From Empedobacter brevis NBRC 14943 = ATCC 43319 (lineage in GTDB: Bacteria; Bacteroidota; Bacteroidia; Flavobacteriales; Weeksellaceae): a stretch of DNA of 64,000 nucleotides. This document shows positions 52,249 to 62,333 of this stretch, piece by piece. Numbering within the stretch: the stretch's first letter is position 1; every line of letters starts with the position of its first letter. Position numbers and translations under genes: made by a program. The notes under the pieces were generated by a model that saw nothing but the letters and a program-made list of their open reading frames with translations, ran no database searches and was not told the origin of the DNA. The DNA lies in contig NZ_KB908296.1 of assembly GCF_000382425.1 (NCBI RefSeq), positions 62,001 through 126,000 on the forward strand, given 5' to 3'.

Positions 52249-53304
52249 ATGAAAAAAGTATTTTTATTATTCCTATTAACTCTACCATATTTTATTTTTT
52301 CTCAAACAAAATATTTAGATTTAACGAGTTCATTGCCTAAAAATTATGTAAAAGATGGTAGTGTAGATTACACTTCTTATCTTCAGAAAATGATAGATAC
52401 TCATAATAATATTTTATTTCCAAATTTTCCGATTCGAATTAATTATAATGGTTTAAAATTAAAAAGTAATTCAGTTTACAAATTTCAAAGTAAATCCAAA
52501 TTAATAATGGATCCAAATGATAAATCTGGTTACAATATGCTAGATAGCAATGGAAAGGAAAATATAAAAATAATAAATGCAGTTTTAGTTGGAGATAAGG
52601 ATCAGCACAAAGGAACTAATGGAGAATGGGGATTTGGAATAAGTATTAGAGGATCAAAAAATATCACGATTGAAAATGCAAAAATATATAATTGTTTTGG
52701 AGACGGCATTTATATTGGAAGGCTAAATAAAAAAATATCTGAAAATATAGTCGTATCAAATAGTTATGTAACTAACAGTAGAAGGAATGGTCTTTCTATA
52801 ACATCTGGAATTAATATAAAGGTTTGCGATAGTAAATTTGTTAGTTCAAAAGGAAAAGGACCTTCAAGTGGGATAGATATAGAACCAAATAATTCTAGTG
52901 ATGAAATTAGTGGAATTGTGTTAGATAATATTACCACAGAACGAAATGAAAATTGGGGATTACTTATAAACTTAGTTAACTTAAGAAAAGATAACAATAG
53001 TAATAAAAAAGTTTCGATTACAATCTCTAATTTTACAGATAATGAATCTAAATATGGATTATCTTTTTGGTTGAATCGAAAAAATAAATTCACTAGAAAT
53101 GTTACAGGAAGTATCATTTTTAATAAAGTTAAACTCAATAATAATAAAGAAGAACCTATAAAGTATTATGATACTAATAGTAACGAAATTAATCTAGTAA
53201 TTAATGATTTATTTGTAGACTCAAATTCTGTAAATAAATTAAATAATGTAATAAAGAATTATAAAGAGAGTGATAATAAAATTAAGTTTAAAACTATTAA
53301 ATAA
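52249..53304 (+). CDS. Secreted right-handed parallel beta-helix protein
   Basis: A 351-residue exported protein with a signal peptide (VFLLFLLTLPYFIFSQ) followed by a pectate-lyase/GH28-like parallel beta-helix. The repeated coils are visible: NITIENAKIYNCFGDGIYIG, ENIVVSNSYVTNSRRNGLSI, NIKVCDSKFVSS and GIVLDNITTERNENWGLLI. A candidate acidic site is SSGIDIEPNNSSDE. Such proteins cleave, epimerise or bind polysaccharides. An exported member inside a Wzx/Wzy cassette suggests it acts on the finished glycan in the periplasm or outside. The exact activity is unknown. Confidence 0.87.
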   Translation: MKKVFLLFLLTLPYFIFSQTKYLDLTSSLPKNYVKDGSVDYTSYLQKMIDTHNNILFPNFPIRINYNGLKLKSNSVYKFQSKSKLIMDPNDKSGYNMLDSNGKENIKIINAVLVGDKDQHKGTNGEWGFGISIRGSKNITIENAKIYNCFGDGIYIGRLNKKISENIVVSNSYVTNSRRNGLSITSGINIKVCDSKFVSSKGKGPSSGIDIEPNNSSDEISGIVLDNITTERNENWGLLINLVNLRKDNNSNKKVSITISNFTDNESKYGLSFWLNRKNKFTRNVTGSIIFNKVKLNNNKEEPIKYYDTNSNEINLVINDLFVDSNSVNKLNNVIKNYKESDNKIKFKTIK

Positions 53305-53312
53305 TAGAATTT

Positions 53313-54506
53313 GTGATTAAAATTAATAATCAAAATAAACAAATTTCACTATTAGGAATTATATTTTTTGTTAGTGCATTTCTGTTATTTGTATTTCCAA
53401 ACTCATTTCGAGGAATTAAGTTACCATTATTCATTTTTTTAATGATGATAGGTGTCACTAAAATTCTAAAGCTTAACAAAGTTGTAATATTTTCATTATT
53501 TCTAAGTATAATAGTTACAACAATATATTTAATAGTAGGTATAGACAAATCCAAGAACCCTGATGAAGCATTTAGTCAAGTCTTGATTGTTTATGTATTT
53601 ACACCAATTTTATGGTCCGTCATATTAAATTATTGTTTAGAAAAATATCAAATTAATAAAATTGTAAATTATTTAAACATTTTTATGACTTTTGGATGTA
53701 TTTCTGTTTTTATTGCCATATGGTTATTTCAAACGGGACAAAAAAAAATATTAGAGCTTTTGATTGAAGATCCGAATATGACTTTTTCTAGTAAAGGAAT
53801 TGTAGAAATGAAATTATTTGTATATGGATCATTAATTTTTTTCATCCCTGCTTTTATTCAATTAGAAAAAATATTTAATAATAAATTATACTATTATTTA
53901 GGAATATTATTGATATTTATTACTGCAGTAGTATCAGGAAGATCTGCTTTACTATTAAGTATATTTATAGGAGTTATTTTTTATGCAATGGCTAATTTTA
54001 ATTCTAAAGTAATTAAATATATTTTTTTAGGTATTGTTTTATTTTTGTTAGCAAATACGATATTAAATTATTTTGGTGTAAACTTATTTAATATTTTATT
54101 AGAGTTTAATTCAAAAGTTTTAAAAGGAGGAGATAAAGAAAGACCTCTTCAAACAAAAGCTTTAATAGAAGGTATAAATAATAATATATTTGGAGCAGGA
54201 CATGGAGTTGGAGTGGATTATATTAGAAGTGTGAAATTTCCTTGGAGGTATGAAAATGTACCTTTTGCACTTATTTATAGAGTTAGTTTTTTTGGTTTTA
54301 TTATCTATTCAATACCATTTATCTATTCATTGAAAAAGTATTTTAGTTTAACAAAAAAACATCCATATGATAATTACATGATAATTGGTTATATCTCTAT
54401 GTTGATTGCTACATTTACTAATCCGTATTTAGAATCATTTGAGTTTAATATTTTTTATGTATTACCATTTATTTATTTTATAAAAAGAGATAAATTTTTT
54501 GTATGA
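53313..54506 (+). CDS. O-antigen polymerase-like membrane protein (Wzy candidate)
   Basis: A 397-residue multi-spanning membrane protein with about ten helices and a long loop around residues 255-310. The loop contains VLKGGDKERPLQTKALIEGI and NNIFGAGHGVGVDYI, and VVSGRSALLLSIFIGVIFY precedes it; the GxGxGxG-like and arginine-rich loop fits Wzy/O-antigen ligase proteins. It should polymerise the locus 2 repeat unit at the periplasmic face. The start is GTG at 53313, as no ATG occurs for about 40 codons. It overlaps the next gene by 4 bases. Confidence 0.83.
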   Translation: MIKINNQNKQISLLGIIFFVSAFLLFVFPNSFRGIKLPLFIFLMMIGVTKILKLNKVVIFSLFLSIIVTTIYLIVGIDKSKNPDEAFSQVLIVYVFTPILWSVILNYCLEKYQINKIVNYLNIFMTFGCISVFIAIWLFQTGQKKILELLIEDPNMTFSSKGIVEMKLFVYGSLIFFIPAFIQLEKIFNNKLYYYLGILLIFITAVVSGRSALLLSIFIGVIFYAMANFNSKVIKYIFLGIVLFLLANTILNYFGVNLFNILLEFNSKVLKGGDKERPLQTKALIEGINNNIFGAGHGVGVDYIRSVKFPWRYENVPFALIYRVSFFGFIIYSIPFIYSLKKYFSLTKKHPYDNYMIIGYISMLIATFTNPYLESFEFNIFYVLPFIYFIKRDKFFV

Positions 54507-55564
54507 AAAAAGTACTTTATCTTACCAAATACACATCATTAGGAGCAAGTAGTCGATTACGAAGTTTACAATTCATACCGTTTCTTAAAGAAGAAGGATA
54601 TGAAGTTAATTTTTCCCCATTATTTAATGATAAATACTTAAAAGCACTTTATAATAAAAAATTAACAAAAAATATTTACTTAATATCAGGGTATTTAAAA
54701 AGATTTTTTTTATTATTTACTATAAATAAATTTGATATTATCGTAATTGAAAAAGAACTTTTTCCTTATTTGCCTAGTTGGTTTGAGCAAGTATTTAATA
54801 AATTAAATATCAAATATATTGTTGATTATGATGATGCAATTTTTCATAATTATGATTTAAGTAAGAATAAAATTATAAAAAAACTATTATCAAATAAGAT
54901 TGATAAAGTAATGAAATATAGCAACTGTGTTTTTGCAGGTAATTCATATTTAGCATCAAGAGCAAAAGTTTCAGGAGCTAAGGAAGTAATAATATTACCA
55001 ACAGTTATTAATACAGAAAATTATTATAGAGTTGAAAAGGAGAATCAGGATGATAAGTTTATTTTAGGATGGATAGGCTCTCCTTCCACTTATAAATATA
55101 TAGAAAAACTAATTCCTGTATTTAACGAATTGAAACAAAAGTACCCTAATTTCTATGTAAATATAATAGGGGCAAAACAATATGAAGAAACAATAAATAA
55201 TTTTATTTATTATATACCATGGAGTGAGGATACAGAAATAATTGAAATAAATAAGTTTAGTTTGGGTATAATGCCTTTAGATGAAACTCCATGGGAGTTA
55301 GGTAAATGTTCATATAAATTAATTCAATATATGGGATGTAGTATTGCAGTGCTTGCTTCACCAGTTGGAATGAATAATGATGTTGTAATTGCTGATTTTA
55401 ATGGAAGCTTTGTAAATTCTAATGACTGGTTTATTGCTATAGAAAAATATATATGCAATATTGAAATGACAATTGAACAAGGTAAAAATGGAAGAAAACT
55501 AATAGATTCTACATATAATTTAACACATAATTTGAAATTAATAATTGAAAGTTTTGAAAACTAA
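54503..55564 (+). CDS. GT4 family glycosyltransferase
   Basis: A 353-residue GT-B transferase. The N-terminal part has LYLTKYTSLGASSRLRSLQF, and YDDAIFHNYD marks the acceptor region; the C-terminal half has LGWIGSPSTYKYIEKLIPVF and GIMPLDETPWELGKCSYKLI, where the Glu and Lys-Ile pair take the place of the classical EX7E motif. This variant is common in flavobacterial glycan clusters. It adds a sugar to the repeat unit. Last gene of the AT-richer cassette; its 3' end overlaps the next gene by about 11 bases. Confidence 0.87.
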   Translation: MKKVLYLTKYTSLGASSRLRSLQFIPFLKEEGYEVNFSPLFNDKYLKALYNKKLTKNIYLISGYLKRFFLLFTINKFDIIVIEKELFPYLPSWFEQVFNKLNIKYIVDYDDAIFHNYDLSKNKIIKKLLSNKIDKVMKYSNCVFAGNSYLASRAKVSGAKEVIILPTVINTENYYRVEKENQDDKFILGWIGSPSTYKYIEKLIPVFNELKQKYPNFYVNIIGAKQYEETINNFIYYIPWSEDTEIIEINKFSLGIMPLDETPWELGKCSYKLIQYMGCSIAVLASPVGMNNDVVIADFNGSFVNSNDWFIAIEKYICNIEMTIEQGKNGRKLIDSTYNLTHNLKLIIESFEN

Positions 55565-56711
55565 ACTCATCCGCATTACAACCATCCCTCTTTCACTTAA
55601 AGTGTTATTAAGAGGACAGTTAAGATATATGTCTAATTATTTTGAAGTAATTGGAGTTTCTTCCAATGACAAAGAGTTGGAAGAAGTGAAAAATGAGGAA
55701 GGAATAGCAGTGGTTCCGATTGAGATGTCTCGTAAAATCACACCAATTCAAGATATCAAATCCTTACTAAAAACGTATAATTATTTAAAAAAAGTTCAAC
55801 CGAAAATTGTACACACGCATACCCCAAAAGCCGGAATTGTAGGCATGTTAGCGGCAAAATTAGCAGGAGTGCCTATTCGATTACATACCGTTGCCGGTCT
55901 TCCCCTAATGGAAGCTACAGGGAATAAACGTAAGATTTTAGATTTTGTTGAGAAATTAACTTATTCATCGGCAACAAAAGTTTATCCAAATTCACAAGGA
56001 TTATATAATTTTATCTTACAAAATAAGTATACCTCAGTAGACAAATTAAAAGTAATAGGACAAGGTTCTTCAAATGGAATCGATACGACGTTTTTTTCTC
56101 GTTTACAAATTCCGGAAGAAAAACAATCCCAATTAAAAAAGGAACTCAATATACACCCAGATGATTTTGTTTTTGTTTTTGTAGGTCGATTAGTAGGAGA
56201 TAAAGGGATCAACGAATTAATTGAAGCTTTTTCAAAACTTAAAACTCAACACTTAAAACTTTTGTTGGTAGGACCTTTAGAAAGTGAACTCGATCCTTTA
56301 CAAGGCGAAACATTGAATGAAATTGAAACCAATTCAAATATCATCAGTGTAGGTTTCCAAAAAGATGTTCGTTCTTATTTTGCAATAGCCAATGCATTAG
56401 TGTTCCCAAGCTATAGAGAAGGGTTTCCAAATGTTGTGATGCAAGCCGGAGCAATGGAATTGCCGAGTATCGTTTCTGATATTAATGGATGCAATGAAAT
56501 TATTGTTGAAGGAAAAAACGGCACAATTATTCCGGTAAAAAATACTGAAGTATTAAAGATAGCTATGCAGAAAATGATTGAAGATAAAAACCTTTATCAT
56601 CAATTAAAGAAAAATGCTCGACCAATGATACAATCTCGTTATGAACAATCAGTAGTTTGGGATGCTCTTTTGGAAGAATATAATTTATTGCTTCGCCAAC
56701 TACCAAATTAA
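55554..56711 (+). CDS. GT4 family glycosyltransferase, second-sugar type
   Basis: A transferase of about 385 residues with [20 protein letters not shown] near the start and the GT4 acceptor pattern [20 protein letters not shown], then [14 protein letters not shown]. The donor domain has [20 protein letters not shown] and the EX7E-type region [20 protein letters not shown]. This type sits beside PglC-like starters in Bacteroidota, comparable to PglA/CapM, and probably adds the second sugar. There is no ATG near the start; TTG at 55554 fits the family best and TTG at 55545 is the alternative. Base composition is visibly less AT-rich than in the gene before. Confidence 0.9.
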   Translation: MKTKLIRITTIPLSLKVLLRGQLRYMSNYFEVIGVSSNDKELEEVKNEEGIAVVPIEMSRKITPIQDIKSLLKTYNYLKKVQPKIVHTHTPKAGIVGMLAAKLAGVPIRLHTVAGLPLMEATGNKRKILDFVEKLTYSSATKVYPNSQGLYNFILQNKYTSVDKLKVIGQGSSNGIDTTFFSRLQIPEEKQSQLKKELNIHPDDFVFVFVGRLVGDKGINELIEAFSKLKTQHLKLLLVGPLESELDPLQGETLNEIETNSNIISVGFQKDVRSYFAIANALVFPSYREGFPNVVMQAGAMELPSIVSDINGCNEIIVEGKNGTIIPVKNTEVLKIAMQKMIEDKNLYHQLKKNARPMIQSRYEQSVVWDALLEEYNLLLRQLPN

Positions 56712-56718
56712 CAAAACC

Positions 56719-57324
56719 ATGTACAAAAACTATATCAAACGACTTCTTGATTTTTTCATTGCATTAGTCGGCTTAATCATATTATCACCCATATTTATCA
56801 TCATTACAATTGGTCTGTATTTTGCCAATCAAGGAAAACCATTTTTCTTTCAAGCTCGTCCAGGATTGAAAGAAAAGATTTTTAAAATCATCAAGTTCAA
56901 AACCATGAATGATAAAAAGGATAAAAATGGAAATCTTTTGCCTGATGCTGATCGATTGACAGCTATTGGAGCCTTTGTTCGTAAAACATCGTTGGATGAG
57001 ATTCCTCAATTGATCAATGTTCTAAAAGGAGATATGGCCATTATAGGACCGCGACCTTTATTACCACAATATTTGCCTTTATACAATGAAACTCAAAAAA
57101 GAAGACATCATGTACGTCCTGGGATAACAGGATGGGCACAAGTGAATGGACGAAATGCCATTTCTTGGACAAAGAAATTTGAATTGGATGTTTGGTATGT
57201 CGATCATATTTCATTTGGAACCGATTTAAAGGTCTTTTTTACAACCTTTAAAAAAGTATTTAAATCAGAAGGAATAGCAGCAGACGGACATGTAACAATA
57301 GAACCTTTTAACGGAAATAATTAA
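56719..57324 (+). CDS. PglC-type undecaprenyl-phosphate sugar transferase
   Basis: A 201-residue monotopic phosphoglycosyltransferase that starts the locus 2 repeat unit on undecaprenyl phosphate. One re-entrant membrane helix ([18 protein letters not shown]), then [20 protein letters not shown], the catalytic Asp-Glu in [26 protein letters not shown] and [14 protein letters not shown]. It lacks the N-terminal helices of WcaJ types. PglC uses UDP-diNAc-bacillosamine, and the PglD-like gene three bases downstream supports a similar substrate. ATG at 56719 is chosen over an earlier in-frame ATG inside the gene before. Confidence 0.93.
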   Translation: MYKNYIKRLLDFFIALVGLIILSPIFIIITIGLYFANQGKPFFFQARPGLKEKIFKIIKFKTMNDKKDKNGNLLPDADRLTAIGAFVRKTSLDEIPQLINVLKGDMAIIGPRPLLPQYLPLYNETQKRRHHVRPGITGWAQVNGRNAISWTKKFELDVWYVDHISFGTDLKVFFTTFKKVFKSEGIAADGHVTIEPFNGNN

Positions 57325-57327
57325 CCT

Positions 57328-57927
57328 ATGTATCTTTACGGAGCAAGTGGACATGGAAAAGTAATTGCAGAAATTGCCGAAGAAAATAACATCAAAATAG
57401 AAGCATTTATAGATGAAGATCTTTCTAAAGATGAACTTCTAGATTATCCAATTTTACATCAGGTACCGGACGAACAAATTGAAACGGTTATTTCGATAGG
57501 GAGTAATCAGGTACGAAGAAAAATTGTCGAAAACAATTCCCGTTTTAAATATAAGGTTTTAATACATCCAAAATCAGCTGTTTCAAGACGTGCTACTATA
57601 GGAGAAGGGACAGTCATAATGGCAGGAGTATCAATAAATACTGAAGTGGTAATTGGAAAACATTGCATTATTAACACAAATGCTTCAATTGATCACGAAT
57701 GTATAATTGGAGATTATGCTCATATTTCACCAAGTGCTGCCTTAGCTGGAAATGTTGAAGTGGATGAAGGAACCCATATTGGAATAGGATCTTCTATTAT
57801 TCAGGGAATTAAGATTGGAAAATGGTGTACAATTGGAGCAGGAGCCGTTATTATTAATGATATACCCGATTATGCAGTAGTTGTAGGAAACCCTGGAAAG
57901 ATTTTGAAATACAATAAAAAAGGTTGA
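57328..57927 (+). CDS. PglD/NeuD-family sugar N-acetyltransferase
   Basis: A 199-residue acetyltransferase. The N-terminal Rossmann-like part MYLYGASGHGKVIAEIAEEN binds the UDP-sugar; the C-terminal left-handed beta-helix has IINTNASIDHECIIGDYAHI with the catalytic His of PglD, then GAGAVIINDIPDYAVVVGNP. PglD acetylates UDP-4-amino-4,6-dideoxy-GlcNAc to UDP-diNAc-bacillosamine; the match in length and layout makes this likely, with NeuD-type sialic acid acetylation as alternative. It closes the glycan operon before a 215-base intergenic region. Confidence 0.9.
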   Translation: MYLYGASGHGKVIAEIAEENNIKIEAFIDEDLSKDELLDYPILHQVPDEQIETVISIGSNQVRRKIVENNSRFKYKVLIHPKSAVSRRATIGEGTVIMAGVSINTEVVIGKHCIINTNASIDHECIIGDYAHISPSAALAGNVEVDEGTHIGIGSSIIQGIKIGKWCTIGAGAVIINDIPDYAVVVGNPGKILKYNKKG

Positions 57928-58115
57928 TCCTCAGATTTTAATAAATTAGTACGCAATTTAGCTTCATAAATTCAGTTCAGCTTCACAGAAAATGGAATAA
58001 AGATTTCGTTAAACTCGGAAATGAAAAATATTCAATAAGATTTTATTAACATTAAGAATAAGTTTTGTTAAATATATCTTAAATTTTATTTAACCTCTTA
58101 TCGTTTAGTGTATGA

Positions 58116-58123
58116 TAATTTTG
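58116..58123 (+). promoter_or_regulatory. Candidate -7 box (TAATTTTG) of the receptor gene
   Basis: TAATTTTG is a full match to TAnnTTTG, 19 bases before the ATG at 58143. The preceding 57928-58115 is very AT-rich and holds no gene or terminator that I can see. Confidence 0.42.
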
Positions 58124-58142
58124 GGCTTCAAAATAAACATAC

Positions 58143-61100
58143 ATGAAACTCAATTTATTTCAATTATCAGCAGTAGTCTTTACTTTAGGTGCTTCAACAG
58201 CTGTTTATGGACAAGGAGACTTGGCCGGTATTTCTGGAAAGATAACCGATAACGAGGGATTTGACTTGCCACAAGTGACTGTGATCGTTAAAAACGAATC
58301 GACAGGTTTTACAACTTCTACTAAAACAAATGAAAAAGGAGAATACAATTTAAAACAATTGCCATTAGGCTCTCCTTATACAATTACATTTATTTCTGAA
58401 GGACAGGGGGAAGAAATTTTAAGAGGGTATAGTCTTAATCAGGGAGATTTGATTTGGGTACCCTTTAAATTCTCAAACGGAACAACAACGAGTTTGAATG
58501 AGGTGACTGTAAATGGGCAGACATTAAAAAGTTCAATCAAACAGGTTGGAGCTTCAACTTCAGTTTCAGCTAAAGATTTACAAACATTACCCGTCAATGG
58601 GCGAAATTTCACATCATTAATTGATTTATCTCCATTAAGTAACGGAACAAGTATAGGAGGCCAGCTGTCATCATCTGTGGATTACACAATTGATGGAATG
58701 TCCAATCGTGGAACAATTGCAGGAGGTTCAACCTCGTCGTCTTACTCAATTTCAATGGAGGCTATTCGCGAATTTAAAGTAGTGACCAATGAATACGATG
58801 TAACAAATGGTCGTGCCGGAGGAGGAACAATAAGTACTGTAACCAAATCAGGAACCAATAAACTGGAAGGAAGTACATTTCTTTATGGACGTGCCGATTG
58901 GTTATCGAGCCCATATGATATTAGAGGAAATAAACGAGACAATGAATTTTCAACTTTCCAATACGGGTTCTCATTAGGAGGTCCGATTAAGAAAGACAAA
59001 GCGCATTTCTTTGTCGCTTGGGACAGACAAGTGGATAAACGCCCTTTGTTGATTGCCAATATTAATAACCCAAGTGATGAGGCTTTGTATAACGTTACCC
59101 AATCAACTTTAGATCAATTTCTATCAATCGCTCGTGATAAATATGGGGTATCGAATAATCCTCAATTTGGTTCATTTGATAAAAATAAAGATACAAATGC
59201 GGCTTTTTTACGTGTCGATTGGCAGTTAAATGCTCGGAATTTGCTGACTTTACGTAATAATTTTGTTCATGAAATGGATAAACTTTCTGAAGGAGACAAT
59301 ACATCGATTAATATGTACGAATCCTATATTGACAGAAAGAAAACCGATAACAGTTTAATGCTATCGTTGAGAACTGATTTTAATGATGATATTACCAATG
59401 AACTGAAAGTTCAGCATTTTGTAGAGCATCAGAACATTATCCCTTCAAGTGAATTACCAAGCCAATCTATTCCCCGTGCAATTGTAGAAAGTATTGGCTC
59501 TCAAATCGGAGAAAAAACACAGTACACAAACATACAATTAGGAGGTCAGCGATTTTCGCCTGAATGGTTCAAAGGAAATGTTCTGCAATTGGTTAACAAT
59601 GTTTATATCAACCGAAATAATATCAAATATACATTGGGAGGTGATTTTTCTTATTACCACATGAAGAATGTATATGGGAGCGAAATGAATGGTCGTTTCT
59701 ATTTTACCGGAATGGATAATTTCAAGAACATGACACCTTACCGTTATGCGCGAGAAATTCGATTAACAGACGATCCGTCAACAGTTATTAATCAATTGTC
59801 ATCAGCTGTTTACGGACAATTGGAAACAGAGATTCTTCCTGGTTTAGATTTAATGGCCGGTATCCGTTTCGAGAATATGCAGTATTTAAATGCAGCGAAT
59901 TACAATGAAGTTGCGGATAAACAATTAGGAGTAAGAACGGACAATAAAATCAATACATGGCAGATTCAACCGCGTTTTCAATTGACATGGGATATCAATC
60001 AAAATAGGAAAGATTTCATCAAATTTGGGGGAGGAATCTTTGGTTCGTCATTGAACCCGTATTCAATGATCAATAATATGTTGTTTGATGGAACAAAAGT
60101 TGCCGCTGTTGATATTGTAGGAAATTTGGTTCCGACACCGGATTTCATCGATTATAGACAAAATCCTGATCAAGCGCCGGGAAAAGATCTTTTCAATAAT
60201 CCGGCGATCGAAAAATTGATTACCATTAATGCAAACAGTAAAGAGGCGAAAGTTCCGACGGTTTACAAATTAAACGCTTCTTATAACCATTTCTTCAGTG
60301 ACCGCCTGAGAGTAGGAATTAGTGCATATGCAAACTGGGCACGAAACAACTATATGTATGTTGACCGTAATATGGTAGATGAACCTTATTTCAGAATAAA
60401 AGAAGAAGCAAACCGAGGAGTATATGTACCTGCCTCAACAATTAATCCAACCAATGGAGCAGCCAATTGGGTGAATGGAAGAAAAACGAATGAATTAGGA
60501 CGGGTGCTGGAATTAATCAGTGATGGTAAAAAAGACCAATATGCAATTGTATTGGACGGTACTTACCGTTACTTTAAAGATGGACAGATTTCTGTTTCTT
60601 ATACATGGAACGATTCAAAAGATAATACGTCTTATAATGGGAATGTCGCGAATACAGCAACTTTAAGTCTTATGGTTGCTGAAGATCCGCGAAACTTGAG
60701 TAAAATGAATTATTCGGATACACATTTCCGTCATAAATTAGTTGTTTATGGTCAATCACCTACATTTTGGGGAATGACAGCTGGTATTCGGTTCAGTGGA
60801 ATAGGAGGGACACGTTATTCGTTGGCGGTTAATGGAAATATGAATGGAGATTTTGTTAACTCAAACGATTTGGCTTATATCTACGATCCTAATTCGGCAT
60901 CGACTCCGGAATATTTGAAAAAAGGAATTCAAGCTATTTTAGATAATCCTGAGGTTGAAAAACATACGAAAGAATATATCCGCAAGAGTTTTGGAAAAAT
61001 TGCAGAACGAAATGGAGGAATTAACGGTTTTTCCGGAACATTTGATTTAAGATTAGCGAAAAAAATCAAAATTGTTGAGAAACACCGCTTTGAAGTAGCT

Positions 61101-61301
61101 GTTGATATTTTCAATGTCGCGAATTTAATGAACAAAGAATGGGGTGTTGGACCAAGAATAGGGAAACAAAACATCTATTCAATAAAGAGCTTTGATACCG
61201 CTAACGAACGATTTGTTTATAACGTGAATACCAATACAGGAAAAACAAGTTATGCGTTTAATCCTTACCAGATACAGATTGGATTCAGATACAGTTTTTA
61301 A
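58143..61301 (+). CDS. TonB-dependent receptor, Oar-like
   Basis: A 1052-residue outer-membrane protein. Signal peptide ending near VYGQ; residues about 28-110 form a carboxypeptidase-regulatory-like domain (LAGISGKITDNEGFDLPQVT). A plug domain follows (LQTLPVNGRNFTSLIDLSPL, YTIDGMSNRG, ISMEAIREFKVVTNEYD, GTISTVTKSGTNKLEG). The rest is a beta barrel ending in IQIGFRYSF with the terminal Phe of outer-membrane proteins. The NGRNF plug motif is typical of the Oar subfamily, which takes up large substrates or secretes protease. No SusD partner follows. It is probably cotranscribed with the glycerophosphodiesterase 12 bases downstream, so a phosphodiester or glycerophospho substrate is a reasonable inference. 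Confidence 0.93.
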   Translation: MKLNLFQLSAVVFTLGASTAVYGQGDLAGISGKITDNEGFDLPQVTVIVKNESTGFTTSTKTNEKGEYNLKQLPLGSPYTITFISEGQGEEILRGYSLNQGDLIWVPFKFSNGTTTSLNEVTVNGQTLKSSIKQVGASTSVSAKDLQTLPVNGRNFTSLIDLSPLSNGTSIGGQLSSSVDYTIDGMSNRGTIAGGSTSSSYSISMEAIREFKVVTNEYDVTNGRAGGGTISTVTKSGTNKLEGSTFLYGRADWLSSPYDIRGNKRDNEFSTFQYGFSLGGPIKKDKAHFFVAWDRQVDKRPLLIANINNPSDEALYNVTQSTLDQFLSIARDKYGVSNNPQFGSFDKNKDTNAAFLRVDWQLNARNLLTLRNNFVHEMDKLSEGDNTSINMYESYIDRKKTDNSLMLSLRTDFNDDITNELKVQHFVEHQNIIPSSELPSQSIPRAIVESIGSQIGEKTQYTNIQLGGQRFSPEWFKGNVLQLVNNVYINRNNIKYTLGGDFSYYHMKNVYGSEMNGRFYFTGMDNFKNMTPYRYAREIRLTDDPSTVINQLSSAVYGQLETEILPGLDLMAGIRFENMQYLNAANYNEVADKQLGVRTDNKINTWQIQPRFQLTWDINQNRKDFIKFGGGIFGSSLNPYSMINNMLFDGTKVAAVDIVGNLVPTPDFIDYRQNPDQAPGKDLFNNPAIEKLITINANSKEAKVPTVYKLNASYNHFFSDRLRVGISAYANWARNNYMYVDRNMVDEPYFRIKEEANRGVYVPASTINPTNGAANWVNGRKTNELGRVLELISDGKKDQYAIVLDGTYRYFKDGQISVSYTWNDSKDNTSYNGNVANTATLSLMVAEDPRNLSKMNYSDTHFRHKLVVYGQSPTFWGMTAGIRFSGIGGTRYSLAVNGNMNGDFVNSNDLAYIYDPNSASTPEYLKKGIQAILDNPEVEKHTKEYIRKSFGKIAERNGGINGFSGTFDLRLAKKIKIVEKHRFEVAVDIFNVANLMNKEWGVGPRIGKQNIYSIKSFDTANERFVYNVNTNTGKTSYAFNPYQIQIGFRYSF

Positions 61302-61313
61302 ATCTTTCTTTTG

Positions 61314-62171
61314 ATGAAAAAAATACATTTATGTATTGCGCTATTGGCTACACTTACTGTAGCCAAAGCGCAATTAAATACAGTTGATATTCGAAATTTT
61401 GAGGAGCTGAAATCTTACTTTAAACAAGATCAGTCAAAACCCATTATCATCTCAGGACATAGAGGGGGTATGATGCCCGGTTATCCTGAAAATAGTATCG
61501 AAGCTTTTGAAAAGACGTTATCCATTATCCCTTCTTTTTTTGAGATTGACCCTCAATTGACAAAAGATTCGGTGTTAATACTGATGCATGACGACACGCT
61601 TGATCGGACGACAACATTGAAAGGAAAGGTAAAAGAGTATACTTACGCCGAGATTAAAAAAGCCAATTTGAAAGACAGAGATGGTAAAGTGACCAACTTT
61701 AAAATTCCAACCCTAAAAGAAGCATTGGATTGGAGCCAGGGAAAAACAATTTTTCAATTGGACAATAAAGGAGTTCCATATGCGACTTATGTAAAATTTT
61801 TAAAAGAGAATCCTTATCCAAATGTTGTTTTGGGACTGAGAAAAGATGAAGAGGTTGCTTATTATGCCAAACACCTGGATGATGTTATGTTTATGAAACC
61901 TTTCCACACGATGAAGGACGTCAGGAGTTTTGAAGAATTAAACATTCCATTCAACCGTATGATTGCCTGGATAGGAGGAGAAGTGAAAGAAGAGCAAAAA
62001 GAACTGATTGCTTATTTAAGAAGTAAAGGTGTAATGATAATGATTGCGATTGCTCCGACCACTGATAAATTACCAACTGATCTTGAACGAACAAGAGGTT
62101 ATATCCGACATCTTATTAATCGTCCTGATATTATTGAAACAGATTATCCTGCTCAATTTATTAATTGGTAA
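61314..62171 (+). CDS. Secreted glycerophosphodiester phosphodiesterase
   Basis: A 285-residue exported GDPD-family phosphodiesterase, releasing glycerol-3-phosphate from glycerophosphodiesters. Signal peptide KIHLCIALLATLTVAKA. TIM-barrel active-site residues are seen: His49-Arg50 in IISGHRGG, Glu59-Asn60 in YPENSIEAFEKT, Glu77 and Asp79 in FFEIDPQL, and His92 in LMHDDTLDRTT. Lys is replaced by Asn-Lys context in FQLDNKGV, as in some family members. ATG at 61314 is used; the TTG before it is rejected. It follows the Oar-like receptor and both interrupt the glycan genes. Confidence 0.93.
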   Translation: MKKIHLCIALLATLTVAKAQLNTVDIRNFEELKSYFKQDQSKPIIISGHRGGMMPGYPENSIEAFEKTLSIIPSFFEIDPQLTKDSVLILMHDDTLDRTTTLKGKVKEYTYAEIKKANLKDRDGKVTNFKIPTLKEALDWSQGKTIFQLDNKGVPYATYVKFLKENPYPNVVLGLRKDEEVAYYAKHLDDVMFMKPFHTMKDVRSFEELNIPFNRMIAWIGGEVKEEQKELIAYLRSKGVMIMIAIAPTTDKLPTDLERTRGYIRHLINRPDIIETDYPAQFINW

Positions 62172-62303
62172 TATTATAATAGACAAAATCATGAATGGTC
62201 TGTATCTTTTCAAAAAATACGTTGGAACAGAGGTTATTTTTCATTTTAAGCGAGTAGGATAAAGTAAAAAAGTTAAATCTGATTAAAATTGATTCTTTTA
62301 CTC

Positions 62304-62311
62304 TAAATTTG
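62304..62311 (+). promoter_or_regulatory. Candidate -7 box (TAAATTTG) of the aminotransferase gene
   Basis: TAAATTTG is a full match, 22 bases before the ATG at 62334. The 162 bases from the diesterase stop to this gene hold only a 23-codon frame that I do not accept as a gene. Confidence 0.42.
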
Positions 62312-62333
62312 TACAGCAAAAACAACTATAAAA

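Noticed and set aside
58021-58100. Inverted repeat GTTAAAT/ATTTAAC upstream of the receptor gene
   Set aside because: Only seven-base arms in very AT-rich DNA; expected by chance.
62191-62262. Short plus-strand frame of 23 codons between the diesterase and the aminotransferase
   Set aside because: It is too short, with no promoter nearby, no domain and no known context.
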